Source of the DNA: Dactylonectria macrodidyma
Taxonomy: Eukaryota > Ascomycota > Sordariomycetes > Hypocreales > Nectriaceae
Direction of reading: 5' to 3'
Length of the DNA: 64,000 nucleotides
Assembly (NCBI GenBank): GCA_020744425.1
Contig: JAGMUV010000020.1
Location: 1,116,001-1,180,000, forward strand
The notes below the pieces were generated by a model, which saw only the letters and a program-made list of their open reading frames with translations, searched no databases and was not told where the DNA came from. How positions within the stretch are numbered: the first letter of the stretch is position 1; every line of letters begins with the position of its first letter. The translations under genes were made by a program, and so were the position numbers. Of the stretch, positions 32,863-44,728 are shown piece by piece.

Positions 32863-34704
32863 ATGGCGTCGTCCATCATCGGCAACGCCTACCACGATGG
32901 CGTATCGAACCCGGCTTCTCAGGGCTTCGTCGCTGACCTCCTCGGTCGCACCCCCAGCACCACCGCCATCACCGCAGCCGTCATCTTGGGAGGCGCCATG
33001 TTCGTATCACTACTAAGCGCATTGGTGGCGCCTAAGATGGATGCCTCAGAACCTCCCATCGTGAAGCCTACGATTCCACTCATCGGACACATTATTGGCA
33101 TCATACGCCATCAAACCGATTATCATCGCATCGTTTAGTACGTGCGGTTTGCCTTGTTCTAAAGCCTAGGTCTGCATCGCTCATCTACTAACCAAGCTCA
33201 GCAATTCCCATCCCTCGAAAGAAATCGTGACACTCCCTATGCTAAACGGCAAGATGTACTCTGTTTCCGACCCTCAGCTCATCCAGACAGTCTTGCGCAA
33301 AAAGCTTGCCTCATTTGACCCCTTCACCACCGAATTTGCCCAAAAGACGTTTGGCCTCACCGCCGAGACCTTTGCCAAGATTACAAATAACCCGCAGCTC
33401 GTGCCTGGCTTCACGGATGCCATTCACTCCAGTTTCCAGACGGAAAGCCTCCACAAGATGAATGTGCACTTCCTGACACATATCTCTAACAAGTTGGGCA
33501 AAGTCGGCAGTGGTGCTGGAGTAGTAGACACTGCCAATTCCGGCAAAGAGTCATTGATTGACCGAGGCGTCCAAGTCGAAAACCTGTTCCTTTGGATCCG
33601 GGACATCATGAGCATGGCCACCACCCGTTCACTCTACGGAGATCATGACCCTTTTGTTCGCGATCCATCTCTCATCGAGATGATGTGGTGGGTGTCTTGC
33701 CATCCCCTTCAGCATCGCTCCACGCACTGCTGACCGAATGTAGGACCTTTGAAAAGTCTGTTCCCTACTTCCTCCTTTCCCTCTTCCCTTCCATCACCAT
33801 TCGCAAGGCATACCTAGCTCGCGCGAAGCTTCAGGCTGCTCTGGCAGAGTACTACACCGCTGAGCACGACCTCAACGATCCCACAACCTCGCAGCTTGTC
33901 ATCAACCGCGCCAATGCGCTACGCAAGTACAACTTCACGGGCGAGGAAATCGGCTTCGTCGAGGCAATTCTGCCCGTTGTAGCAACAACGAACGCGGTAC
34001 CTACGTTTTATTGGCTGTTTCTCTACGTGCTTGCGAGGCCGGAACTCGTATCGCGGTTGAGGGCAGAAGTGTTGGCAGCGGCCACCATAACCAGCAACAC
34101 AGATGGAGATAGGCCGGGTCGAACCGCGACATTCAATATTGCCAATTTTGACGCTCAAATCCCATTGCTCATCAGCTGCTATAGAGAAACAATGCGGCTC
34201 ACGAACCATTCGGTTAGCATGCGACGCATCATGGGTGATCTTGTCGTCGACGGATCTACCGGCAGGCAGTACCTCCTCAAGAAAGGAACAGATATCCAGC
34301 TTCCAGCCGGCGTGACGCACTACTCAAAGTCAGTCTGGGGCGAAAACGTGTCTGAATTCGATCCCGAACGCTTTCTCCCACCATCCCAAGCCACATCAGC
34401 CGAGAAGACCCAAGCATCCATCGACACAGAGCGGAAAAAGAAGGACGCATATTTTCCCTTTGGTGGAGGTCGGCATCTGTGCCCTGGAAGGAATTTCGCG
34501 TTTGCTGAAATCATGGGCCTCATGTGCGTCCTGCTGTTGGGTTATGACATCGAACCAGTAGGAATGGGGTTTGCCGATTTGAAGATGAGTCCGCCCTTGA
34601 TGGCAAGCGGCGCTCTGAAGCCTGTGAACCGTGGAGTCGGTCTCGGAGGCAAGATTATGAGGAGGAAGGGGTGGGAAGACGTTCGGTGGCATTTCAATTG
34701 CTGA
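32863..34704 (+). CDS. Cytochrome P450 (CYP7/CYP8-like)
   Basis: Exons 32863-33137, 33202-33687 and 33744-34704 join in frame to 573 residues. An N-terminal membrane anchor is visible (AVILGGAMFVSLLSALVAP), followed by the proline-rich PIVKPTIPLIGH hinge. The helix-K motif ETMR (Glu402, Arg405) and the haem loop FGGGRHLCPGRNFA (Cys500) are complete. The helix-I stretch (VVATTNAVPT) lacks the usual AGxxT form. Overall pattern resembles fungal P450s annotated as sterol 7-alpha-hydroxylase or prostacyclin-synthase like; the true substrate is unknown. ER-membrane monooxygenase. Genes to its right (RTA1, Zn2Cys6, PDR pump) suggest a shared detoxification setting. Confidence 0.92.
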
Positions 34705-35506
34705 TGGGCATGAATAGCGTGTCATTGAAGTTGACAAGCGTGAGGCCCTTTTAAAGTGAATCTAGGCACAGCTCAGGAATGAGGGAGGGCCCGTACACCC
34801 AGGTAATCGGTCTAATTGTTGTGTAAAACCTGCGGGAGAGATAGATATCAGTAGGAGCGTTCAGTTTTCTCTCGCGAATTAGATACATCTGCCTGTTTTC
34901 GCATTGTCCCATAATTATATACACCATCAGGTGGCGTTTTCCTTACCCTAGAGACCCTAGAGTCCTAGTAGCCGATCAGCCATGGTTCCGATTACAAGAT
35001 CTTCAACCATGGATCTAGAAACATGACCCATGTGGCCAGTTTTCGGCATGGCCGCCTCTATTAAATGATTTCTCTTGAAATTTCTTGTATCAGCCTATAT
35101 TTAGTGAACGCTGCGGCTATGGAAATTACGTGGACGGTGCAGTACTATTACTATTGGGGGACTAGCGCGTGGCATCGACTTTGGCTCGGCGATGCAACAA
35201 TAGCCCCGATGCAAAAAGTGGAGAGATCCCTGACCGCAAACGAATTAGGAGAACAGGAGGTACGTACCGAAATGCGAAATGCGAGGTGCGAGATGCGAGG
35301 TATGGATCAGATCAAGTAGGGAGAAGTCGAGTTGATGGCTCTGCTTTGGTGTCAACTTGACAATGTATAAGTACACCTTCTAGACCCTCATTCATATTTT
35401 CTTTAGAGTCAACACCTTGGTTCTCGTATTCTCTACCTCCAACTTCCTTTCGACAAGCCACTAGTACCTCCCTTATCACCGTCACAATCACCCAGCCCAA
35501 CTTACC
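34705..35506. other. Intergenic between P450 and RTA1 genes
   Basis: Nothing gene-like. A TATA-like element (TATAAG at about 35366) precedes a pyrimidine-rich leader of the RTA1 gene. GCGAGATGCGAG-like short repeats occur near 35275-35300. Confidence 0.4.
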
Positions 35507-36373
35507 ATGGCCAACGAAGAGTATCAGCTTTACGACTATCAGCCCTCGTCTGCCGCAGCCATGATATTCCTCCTCGCCTTTGGCTTGGTGACCGTCTGGC
35601 ATATCTGGGTCATTATTCGACAGCGAGCATGGTACTTTACTCCTTTGCTCATTGGGTGCATCAGTAAGTCCTCGCCAATCCCAGTATCACCGTCGCTCGA
35701 CTAATACGCAGCAGTGGAAACTGTCGGTTATATCGGCCGCTTCCTCAGTGCATCCAACCCATCGAGCCTTGGGCCGTTCATGATGCAGACCCTATGCTTG
35801 CTTGTGGCGCCAGCTCTTTTCGCCGCCTCCATCTACATGGTGCTTGGTCGCCTCGTCCTGTTCCTTCGCGTCTCGTCCCTCTCCCCCATCAAGCCAACAA
35901 TTATGACCAAGATCTTTGTGGCTGGCGATGTCATATCGTTCTTGATGCAGTGCATGGGAGGAGGCCTCCTCGCAAAAGCGAATACCTTCAACACAGGCAA
36001 GATGGTCATCTTGCTAGGCCTGGCTGTCCAGATCATCTTCTTCGGCTTGTTTATTATTGCCGGAATTGTGTTTCACCTTCGCATCCTCAAACGCCCGGCA
36101 TTGTTGCCCGTCGAGGATAGCAAGAAATGGCTTCAAGGTTGGCGGGGTGTCATGACTGTTCTCTACGTGTCGAGCGCCTTGATCTTTGTGAGATCTCTCT
36201 TCAGACTCATTGAGTATACGAGTGACAGAGACGGACCTCTCATGACTAACGAGGCCTATCTCTACATTTTCGACTCGCTGTTGATGCTTGGTGCAGCGGC
36301 TATTATTGGCATCTTTCACCCTGCCAAGTACGTTCCCACAAAGAAGGAAATAATGGATCTGCAAGATATGTAG
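35507..36373 (+). CDS. RTA1-like lipid-translocating membrane protein
   Basis: Exons 35507-35663 and 35712-36373 encode 272 residues. The protein has about seven hydrophobic segments, and the family motif ETVGYIGRFLSA follows the splice junction. The other blocks fit RTA1 (KIFVAGDVISFLMQCMGGGL; later FRLIEYTSDRDGP, the conserved ExxxG/R-type helix). RTA1 relatives confer resistance to 7-aminocholesterol or act in lipid flipping and stress in yeasts. The 3' splice site is a tandem CAGCAG (35709-35714), so either 272 or 271 residues can be made. It converges with the regulator gene to the right, 457 bp stop to stop. Confidence 0.92.
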
Positions 36374-36830
36374 GCTCAATATGGGCCAAGTGAGCAGTTG
36401 GGTGGATTCCCGAGTGGGAGGATTTTGCTGTCTTATTCATTCTCCTAAACAGGCACGCTAGCTGAATGGGTCACTGAGAATAGGCCTGGGTCTCTTGTTA
36501 CCCCTTGGATAGGAAACTATCACACATTTAAATATTTAATACATTTGTCATTAGAACCTCGTAGATATGCCTTAAACCTTTCTGCACGTCCCAATCGTAT
36601 CATTTTAGCTGAGTGCATGCAAAACAATCATGTGAATTATTCATTGAATGAACAAGATCCTGGCCCATGTCAACTTGGATGTTCTAGCCCCAATGCTCAC
36701 TCAGATTTGCCTCCTAAGCTGTCTATATGCTATCCTTTGCGAATAAGAAACGTCCGATTAGTTCCGAGACTCCTATTGCGCCCAATATCACCGAAATAGC
36801 GAGTAAAACATAACCTCTCTATGATTTCAT
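36374..36830. other. Intergenic between convergent genes
   Basis: Shared 3' flank of the RTA1 and regulator genes. No gene or repeat is evident. Confidence 0.4.
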
Positions 36831-38158
36831 TTATGACGATTTGTTGAGTTCAAAACTGTCTGGCCACAGGTCGGCCGTTGGTACTTCTTCGTGTGCCATA
36901 TTTGGCATCTGGCCGACGAGATACTCTGTCAACAAAGATTCTTCCTCCATTCGTACCGCCTCCAGTGGAATAGACAAGAATTTGTGCCATTGAGGTCCCA
37001 GTACTCTCGTAATTTTCTCCAAATCCTCCCTCGCAACATCCTCATACAGCCAGATATCTGGGAAGTATTGCATAAATGCAAGATAGTAGGCCATTACTAT
37101 CAGTGCTCTTGGTCGTTCTTCACGGGCCAGTTGGACAAAGGCTTCTGAAACGTATAAAAATGGCCAAGCTTTGAGTTGGGAGACAATTAATGGCACGGAT
37201 GATTGGTGTAGTGTCTCGAAGAGCATACCAATTCCCGATGCTGCTCGATGAAGGTCCTCGCGATATGCCCAGTCGCCGTCATCCTGGTCCATGTGTAGGG
37301 CTTCTTTTAGACTCGGCGGTATCGGAGAAGTGGTCTGTGGGCCTCCAAAGGGCCTTGTAATGGCGGCAACGTTTAATCGACGGATATCTTCGTAGGCTTG
37401 ACCGCCAGCTCCGCGAGGAGGCATGAAGGTGCGAGAGCCAATGTTGAGTGCCAAGAAGTTTGTGAGCCATATCCCCGAGTATCCCGTAACCCTATCGGCC
37501 GCAAAGGATGTCGTCGCTAAGAGCAGGGACGACGCGCGGATGGCGCGCACATTCTTCTCCGAGATGTTGTTGAGCTCCCCTCGAATGGCGCAAATCGCTT
37601 GGTTTCGATATTTTGCCACGTCCAACGTGTTGACTGAATGATTATCCATACTCGACATGTGTATCATGGCCACGAGGAGAACTGTGTCGAGGAGAAATGG
37701 GTGTTCAAAGGCAAGTAGGGGTATGTCAACCTGGAGACCGTGGAGGACCCAACCCTGCAGCATGAAAGCTTCCGCAAAGTTTCTCACGGTAACAGTTCCG
37801 TAATGATGCATCAACCGGAGCTGCATCATATTCTTCCCGCTGTAGTCGAAGCACCGGGGCACTTCATTATGCGTATCATAGATGAGATCGCTAGATGTAC
37901 CCCCAAGAGGAGTGGTGTTTGATGAAGCTGTAGATGAACATGCTGTCTCGGTGCTAGACGACTGCTTCACACGCGATACGTAGGTGCACTCGTCGCCTCG
38001 ACGAGTACAAGCTGCGCACGCAGGTTTCGCTTCGTCACACTGGCATTCGCTCAATACGGTCCCTGTACAAGTCGTGAGGGGAGGCCTACCTTGACACGCC
38101 TAGTTTTACAGTTGACACAGCCTCGCCGCGATTTGGTGTGGTGTCGAATGGTTCCCAT
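36831..38158 (-). CDS. Zn2Cys6 transcription factor (sterol-uptake-control-like)
   Basis: Minus-strand exons 38158-38090 and 38039-36831 (50-nt intron, GTAGGC...CAG) give 425 residues. The intron splits the zinc cluster exactly. Exon 1 ends CVNCKTRRVK and exon 2 starts CDEAKPACAACTRRGDEC, restoring all six cysteines; an ATG-to-stop reading of exon 2 alone would lose half the domain. The rest is the helical regulatory region of the Upc2/Sut-type fungal regulators (for example LRLMHHYGTVT and FLLDTVLLVAMIHMSS). It likely binds DNA as a nuclear regulator. Its divergent partner is the PDR transporter gene 1.1 kb away, a natural target. Confidence 0.9.
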
Positions 38159-39297
38159 TTCCAGATGCTGTATTTAATTGGCATGGATGTATGGCCTTCT
38201 TGTGGAGATGCGCTATCTCTGGTGACGAGCGACAGCTTTGCAAAGCGCCAGGGAGATGCACGTTTGAAGATGAAGTTGGAGATTGGAGCTTGGCAACCTT
38301 GGTTTCGTCTGTTCTGACCAGGTAGCCAGCTGATTAAGCGAATGGCGCTCCGCTATTGGGGCAGTGTGCCAATTTCAAGAAATCAAGGGCCTTTATCCGC
38401 TATTTCATCATGTGCGCTCATTCGTCCAGTTCCATCAATGTTATCATCCCACTCACGCATGAATGATGACTCAGCTTTACGCGTGTCCAATGCTCTAACA
38501 TTCTTCATTAAGGCTACCTACTCAATCCATACGCTTTCCACTTAGTAATTAGGGTCCTTACTGGTTTGATGGGCGATTTAATGTGAAAACCAATGCGTCT
38601 CACTATTGACCTCGAATCTTGGATTACAGCCAGCGTACTCATTGTATGGGAAATTTAGCATCGAGCAAGTCCGAAACGCACGCATTTCCAGAGGTTTGGT
38701 TGCATTCAACGATATAGTCGTGACTCGTGAGTACAGCGAGCAAAATAAGCAAAACATATTCAAACTCATCCTACTAGTATACAACTGTCCGCTCCATCGA
38801 GGGCGAGTTGTTGCTAGCACAAAGTCACTAAAACTCATCCAATAGGTAGATCACCCACATCACCTACACTTCAGCACACTATGATAAGTTAATTTTCACC
38901 AGCCTTCAACTTTTGAGCCAATTATTCGGAAGCATCATTCAGCTGAGACTTAGGTTGAGAGATATGGCGTGCAGAGTTCCATTTTCCCCTTCAAAGTCCG
39001 AACGGACCAAAGTCTATGACGCCAAAACTCACTCCACAGATCCCGCAGCTTCCGATGCACGCTAGCGATCTGCACCACTGCCGTCGAGAATGGAGCTGAT
39101 ATCTTTAATCTCGCTGGCTCGATTAGGAAAGGCCAAAGCCTCACATCATTGTAAACAGCTGCCGGATCTCAGTGATGTCGTCATCTCCGCGCCATGGGGT
39201 TTTGTGTAGATAATGAGTTTCCTCTGCTGAAGAAATCAACAATGGATCTACCCAAACACTTCATCCAGCTCTCAATACCACAGACCATTGATTCACC
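38159..39297. promoter_or_regulatory. Divergent promoter of the Zn2Cys6 regulator and PDR transporter
   Basis: Lies between opposite start codons of the regulator and the ABC transporter, with no gene inside. It includes one copy of a 48-bp dispersed repeat (38774-38821) within a short open stretch (38606-38845) that resembles no known protein. I saw no perfect PDRE or CGG-triplet pair. Confidence 0.45.
38774..38821 (+). repeat. Short dispersed repeat, copy 2
   Basis: Same sequence family as 11258-11305: CTAGTAT, then CCGCTCCATCGAG, then CGAGTTG. Two copies 27 kb apart in unrelated intergenic sites. Confidence 0.5.
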
Positions 39298-42200
39298 ATG
39301 GAAGGTGGACGAGCTACCCCCCGAGATGAGGACATCCCAGGCGGCTACCCTGTCACACCGAGCATCCACACGCCAAGTATACACTCTCTTGACGGATCTA
39401 TCACTCCGACGGATGAAAGAGTAGAAGACGATTCGACCGAACTTGTCGCTGACAATGAAAGTTCGTCGCAAATGACGAATGTACCACGGTCCATTGTGTT
39501 GGGCTTCACCAATCAGGGCCGCCATTCCACAAGCACTCAATACACACGAGACAATGTCCAAGGTGTACAGCAGGAGCGAGATATTGCGATTGACGGTTCA
39601 TCTTTAACCTCCAGGGACTCTGGACTAGCATTGATGAGGCCTCAAGTCGGCGCGATCGGGATTGGAGCTTCAACTTCCAGTGACTCTACGCCGCCGGCCA
39701 ACAGAACTCAAAGCAGTGCGGTCAACAATACATATTCGACATCTAGTGACTCTACGCCGCCAGTACGCAGAACAGTCGGCCATGCATCTTCGACTTCTAG
39801 CGACTCTACACAACCTGCATACAGAGCACGAGGCATTGCAGCCGATGATGCATCCTCAACATCCAGCACTTCTACATCTTCCGCAAGCGGCACTGAAATT
39901 GCACCCTTGAGAACATCAACACGCGAGGATGAACGCCCTCCCCTGGAACGAAGAACAACTCGCACCGAGGCTGACCTCTTCCGCGTGCTCTCCCGTCGCC
40001 GGTCCAACGCTACAGGCGCACAGGACTCGGAGGAGGAAGAGGACAAGCAGGAGATTGAGCGGCTCATGTCTCGCATCTTTGGCAAGGCCCGCCAGGCGAA
40101 CAGTGAGGCCGAGCAGACTCGCCATAGCGGCGTCGTCTTCCGCGATCTCACCGTTCGAGGCGTTGGACTGGGTGCCAGTCTGCAGCCCACTGTTGGTGAC
40201 TTCTTTCTTAGCCTTCCGCGAGCGCTGGTCAATCTCTTCACCAAAGGCCCGAGGGCTGCTCTTGGAAAACCCCCTGTGCGAGAACTCATCAGCCACTTCG
40301 ACGGCTGCGTGCGACCGGGCGAGATCCTTCTCGTGCTGGGCCGTCCAGGAGCTGGATGCAGCACATTTCTCAAGGCATTCTGTAACCAGCGGGCCGGCTT
40401 CGAGGCCGTCGAAGGCCAAGTCACATACGGCGGCGCAGACGCTGAGACGATGAAGAAAGACTACCGCGGCGAAATCATCTACAACCCGGAAGACGACCTA
40501 CACTATGCGACGCTGTCCGTCAAGCGAACGCTCAAGTTCGCGCTGCAAACACGCACACCAGGGAAAGAATCCCGGCTCGAAGGCGAGACGCGGGCCGAGT
40601 ACGTCAAGGAGTTCCTGCGGGTGGTGTCGAAGCTGTTCTGGATCGAGCAGACGCTGGGCACCAAGGTCGGCAACGAGTTCATTCGCGGCGTGTCGGGCGG
40701 CGAGCGCAAGAGAGTCAGCATCGCCGAGGCCATGATCACGCGCGCTTCGGTCCAGGGTTGGGATAACTCCAGCAAGGGCCTCGACGCGAGTACGGCGGTC
40801 GAGTACGTCAAGTCGATTCGTGCCATGACCAACATGGCCAACACATCGACGGCCGTCTCGCTGTATCAAGCCAGCGAGACGTTGTATGAACTAGTGGACA
40901 AAGTGCTCCTGATCGACAATGGCAAATGTCTCTACTACGGCGCAGCGGAAACAGCTAAGCAGTACTTCCTCGACCTCGGCTTCGACTGTCCCGAGCGCTG
41001 GACGACGGCCGATTTCCTCGTCTCGGTGACGGACGAGCACGAGCGCAGCATCCGCAAGGGCTGGGAAGATCGCATCCCACGGACCGCCAATGACTTTGCC
41101 GAAGCCTACTGGCAGAGCGCTGCCTATAAAGCAAATCTCGATGATATCCAGGCGTTTGAGGCCCAGTTGGAGCGTGAAGCCGAAGAGCGTCGAAACAATA
41201 ATGCCGAACACTGCCCCAAGAAGAAGAATTACGAGATCTCGTTTCTCTCGCAGGTCCTCGCCTGTACCCATCGCCAATTCCTCGTCATGACGGGCGACCG
41301 CGCATCGCTCTTTGGCAAATGGGGTGGACTATTGTTCCAAGGCCTCATCGTCGGAAGTCTCTTCTTCAACCTACCACAAACTGCCCAAGGCGCGTTTCCT
41401 CGCGGCGGTACACTGTTCTTCCTGTTACTGTTCAACGCGTTGCTAGCGCTGGCCGAGATGACGGCTGCATTCGAGTCCAAGCCCATCCTGCTCAAGCACA
41501 AGTCCTTCTCCTTCTACCGCCCGGCCGCCTTCGCCATTGCGCAGACCGTCGTCGACGTGCCGCTCGTCTTTATCCAGGTCGTTCTCTTCAATGTCATCAT
41601 ATACTTCATGGCGAACCTCGCCCGCACCGCATCGCAGTTCTTCATCTCCACCCTTATCCTGTGGCTCGTGACAATGGTGACGTACGCATTCTTCCGAGCC
41701 ATCTCAGCTTGGTGCGGCACTCTGGACTCGGCAACGCGATACACCGGTGTGGCTATCCAGATCCTGATTGTGTACACCGGCTACCTTATCCCTCCAGACT
41801 CGATGCACCCTTGGTTCGCCTGGCTCAGATGGATCAACTGGATCCAGTACGGCTTTGAGTGTCTCATGGCCAACGAATTCACCGGGCTGACGCTCGAATG
41901 CGTAGCTCCGTACCTTATCCCCCAAGGTCCCAACACATCCAGGCAATATCAAGGCTGTGCTCTCGCCGGTAGCTCACCTGGTTCGACTTCAGTCAGCGGC
42001 GCAGACTACATCCAAGCGTCTTTCTCTTACACAAGAGTGCATCTCTGGCGCAACTTTGGCTTCTTGTGGGCTTTTTTTCTTTTCTTCGTCTTCCTCACCG
42101 CGCTGGGCATGGAGCTGATGAAGCCCAACATGGGCGGCGGCGCAATCACCGTCTTCAAGAGAGGCCAGGTCCCGAAGACTGTCGAGGAATCCATTGCTAC

Positions 42201-44296
42201 CGGTGGTCGCGCTGGAGAAAAGACTTCGGACGAAGAGGCTGGTCAGATACCGCCTGTCGTGGATAGCGGCACTTCAGAGATGGTGGACGGCGAAAAGACT
42301 GCGCAGATCGCCAAGAATGAGACCGTCTTTACGTTTCAGAATGTCAATTACACCATCCCATACGAACATGGACAAAGGAAGCTACTCCAAGATGTGCAGG
42401 GTTACGTACGTCCAGGCAAACTAACCGCTCTAATGGGCGCATCTGGTGCGTTCATACATCTCAGTCATCAAGTATCACAGCTAATTCCACATCCCAGGCG
42501 CCGGCAAAACGACTCTCCTAAACGCCTTAGCCCAACGCCTCAAGTTCGGCACTGTGACCGGCGATTTCCTCGTCGACGGCAAGAAACTCGGAAAGTCGTT
42601 TCAGCGTGCCACGGCCTTTGCTGAGCAAATGGACATCCACGAACCGACCGCCACCGTCCGCGAAGCCCTCCAATTCTCCGCCCTGCTTCGCCAGCCCAAG
42701 GACGTGCCGCGCCAGGAGAAGATGGACTACTGCGAGACCGTCATCGACCTGCTGGAGATGAGACCCATCGCTGGTGCCATCATTGGCAAGGTAGGCGAAG
42801 GCCTCAACCAGGAGCAGCGGAAGCGGCTCACCATTGGCGTCGAGCTGGCGTCCAAGCCTGAGCTGTTGATGTTCCTTGATGAGCCGACGTCTGGGCTCGA
42901 TTCGGGCGCCGCCTTCAACATCATCCGGTTCCTCCGCAAGCTCGCCGACGCAGGGCAGGCGATTCTCTGCACCATCCACCAGCCGTCGGCCGTATTATTT
43001 GAACACTTTGACGAGCTCTTGCTTCTCAAGTCTGGCGGCCGAGTCGTCTACCACGGCCCTCTTGGGCACGACAGCCAGGACCTCATTCAATACTTCCAGA
43101 GCAACGGCGCGTCCAAGTGTCCACCGACGGCAAACCCAGCCGAGTACATGCTTGAGGCCATTGGAGCGGGCGATCCCGACTACACGGGACAAGACTGGGG
43201 CGACGTCTGGGAAGGATCTGAGCAAAAAGAGGCAAGAGGAAAGGAGATCGAGGACATGATCTCCCAGCGCCGCTCCCTCTCGCCCTCCAAATCTGTCGCC
43301 GACGACCGCGAGTACGCAACATCACTCCCTACGCAAACCCTCGCGCTCCTCAAGCGCACCTTCACAGCCTACTGGCGCACGCCCAACTACATCTTCGGCA
43401 AGATGATGCTGCACGTCATGACGGGCCTCTTCAACTGCTTTACCTTCTACAAGCTGGGCACGGCCGCCGTTGACTTCCAGAATCGCCTCTTCTCCGTCTT
43501 CATGACGCTGACCATCAGCCCGCCGCTGATCCAGCAGCTGCAGCCCGTCTTCCTGCGCTCGCGCCAGATCTTCCAGTGGCGCGAGGACGGCGCAAAGATC
43601 TACAGCTGGGCTGCTTGGACCACCGCTGCCGTGCTCGCCGAGATACCCTATGCCATCGTTGCTGGCGGCCTCTACTTCAATTGCTGGTGGTGGGGTGTCT
43701 TTGGATGGAACACATCGAGCTTCACCTCGGGCTTCGCCTTTCTCCTCGTCCTGCTCTTCGAGCTGTACTACGTCGGCTTCGGCCAGGCCATTGCCGCTCT
43801 GGCGCCCAACGAGCTGCTGGCGTCGCTACTCGTGCCCATCTTCTTCCTCTTCGTCGTCAGTTTCTGCGGCGTCGTCGTGCCGCCCCAAGGTCTTCCAACG
43901 TTCTGGCGCGAGTGGATGTACTGGCTCACCCCCTTCCACTACCTGCTCGAGGCTCTTCTAGGCGTTGCAATCCACGATCAGCCCGTAGAGTGCAAGCCGG
44001 GAGAATTTGCTCGATTCGATGCACCAGCTGGTTCTAGTTGTGAGGAGTACGTTGCGCCGTACATAAAACAAGCCGGTGGCTATGTTCAGACCGGTCAAGG
44101 AGGCGTCTGCGAGTTTTGCCAGTACGCAACGGGCGATGAGTTTGGTACTGGGTTCAGCATTTACTACAGCAATATTTGGCGCGACTTTGGCATATTTTGT
44201 GCCTTCATCGTCTTCAACTACGCTGTCATCTATTTTGCAACGTTCTTGAGGTTTCGAGGGAAGAGTCCATTCAAGCGTCTCAGGAATAAGGCATAG
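39298..44296 (+). CDS. PDR-type (ABCG) full-size ABC transporter
   Basis: Exons 39298-42445 and 42498-44296 (intron GTGCGT...CAG, placed inside the second Walker A) give 1648 residues, longer than the family's usual 1400-1550. The extra length is a Ser/Thr-rich N-terminus with near-repeats of TSSDSTPP. Domains: NBD1 (Walker A GRPGAGCST at about 348, signature VSGGERKRVS at about 465, degenerate Walker B), membrane domain 1, NBD2 (GASGAGKTT, LNQEQRKRLTIG, LLMFLDEPTSGLD), membrane domain 2 and the Cys-rich outer loop. Asymmetric NBDs with one degenerate site are normal for fungal PDR pumps. Plasma-membrane efflux of hydrophobic toxicants is expected. It is divergent from the Zn2Cys6 regulator and convergent with PTR2. 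Confidence 0.95.
39661..39900 (+). repeat. Coding minisatellite in the ABC transporter N-terminus
   Basis: Four imperfect units of roughly 55-70 bp encode TSSDSTPPANR, TSSDSTPPVRR, TSSDSTQPAYR and TSSTSTSS-type peptides (residues about 124-200). Units keep the reading frame but differ in length, so the region is likely length-variable between strains. Confidence 0.6.
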
Positions 44297-44728
44297 ATGT
44301 GAAGACTTGGTCTATATAAAAAAAAATTTCCTATTTCATATCGAATGCTACCATTTTCTTAAGAAGAATCTGATACTCTGCTGTATAAAATGGCACCATC
44401 GTGCGATACTAAGTAAGGACACAGTTGAATAGCGAGGTCAACTACCTATGCCTCCAGTCGCCGCTCGCTCCCCATTTCGCCTATCACAACATTCAGTAAC
44501 TTTAAGATCACATCGCTCCCTTAATTGAGGTATTGTCAATCAGCCTATAGTCAAGCCTGTGAAGGTTATGAGAGCTGATGCATGACGAGTTAATTTGGAC
44601 ACAAATCACGAGTCATGATTGCACATTTGTAGGTTTAACAAGTAATATTATTTTTGGTATTAATTCATGCGTTCCACCAGTGGAAGCATGTAGTCTAAGG
44701 CAGCTCTAACAGTGTCCTTATTATGCAA
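44297..44728. other. Intergenic between convergent ABC and PTR2 genes
   Basis: 3' flanks of both genes; an A run lies near 44318-44326. No further feature. Confidence 0.4.

Noticed and set aside
32863..44296. Secondary-metabolite biosynthetic cluster
   Set aside because: P450, regulator and transporter are present, but there is no polyketide, peptide or terpene backbone enzyme in the window.
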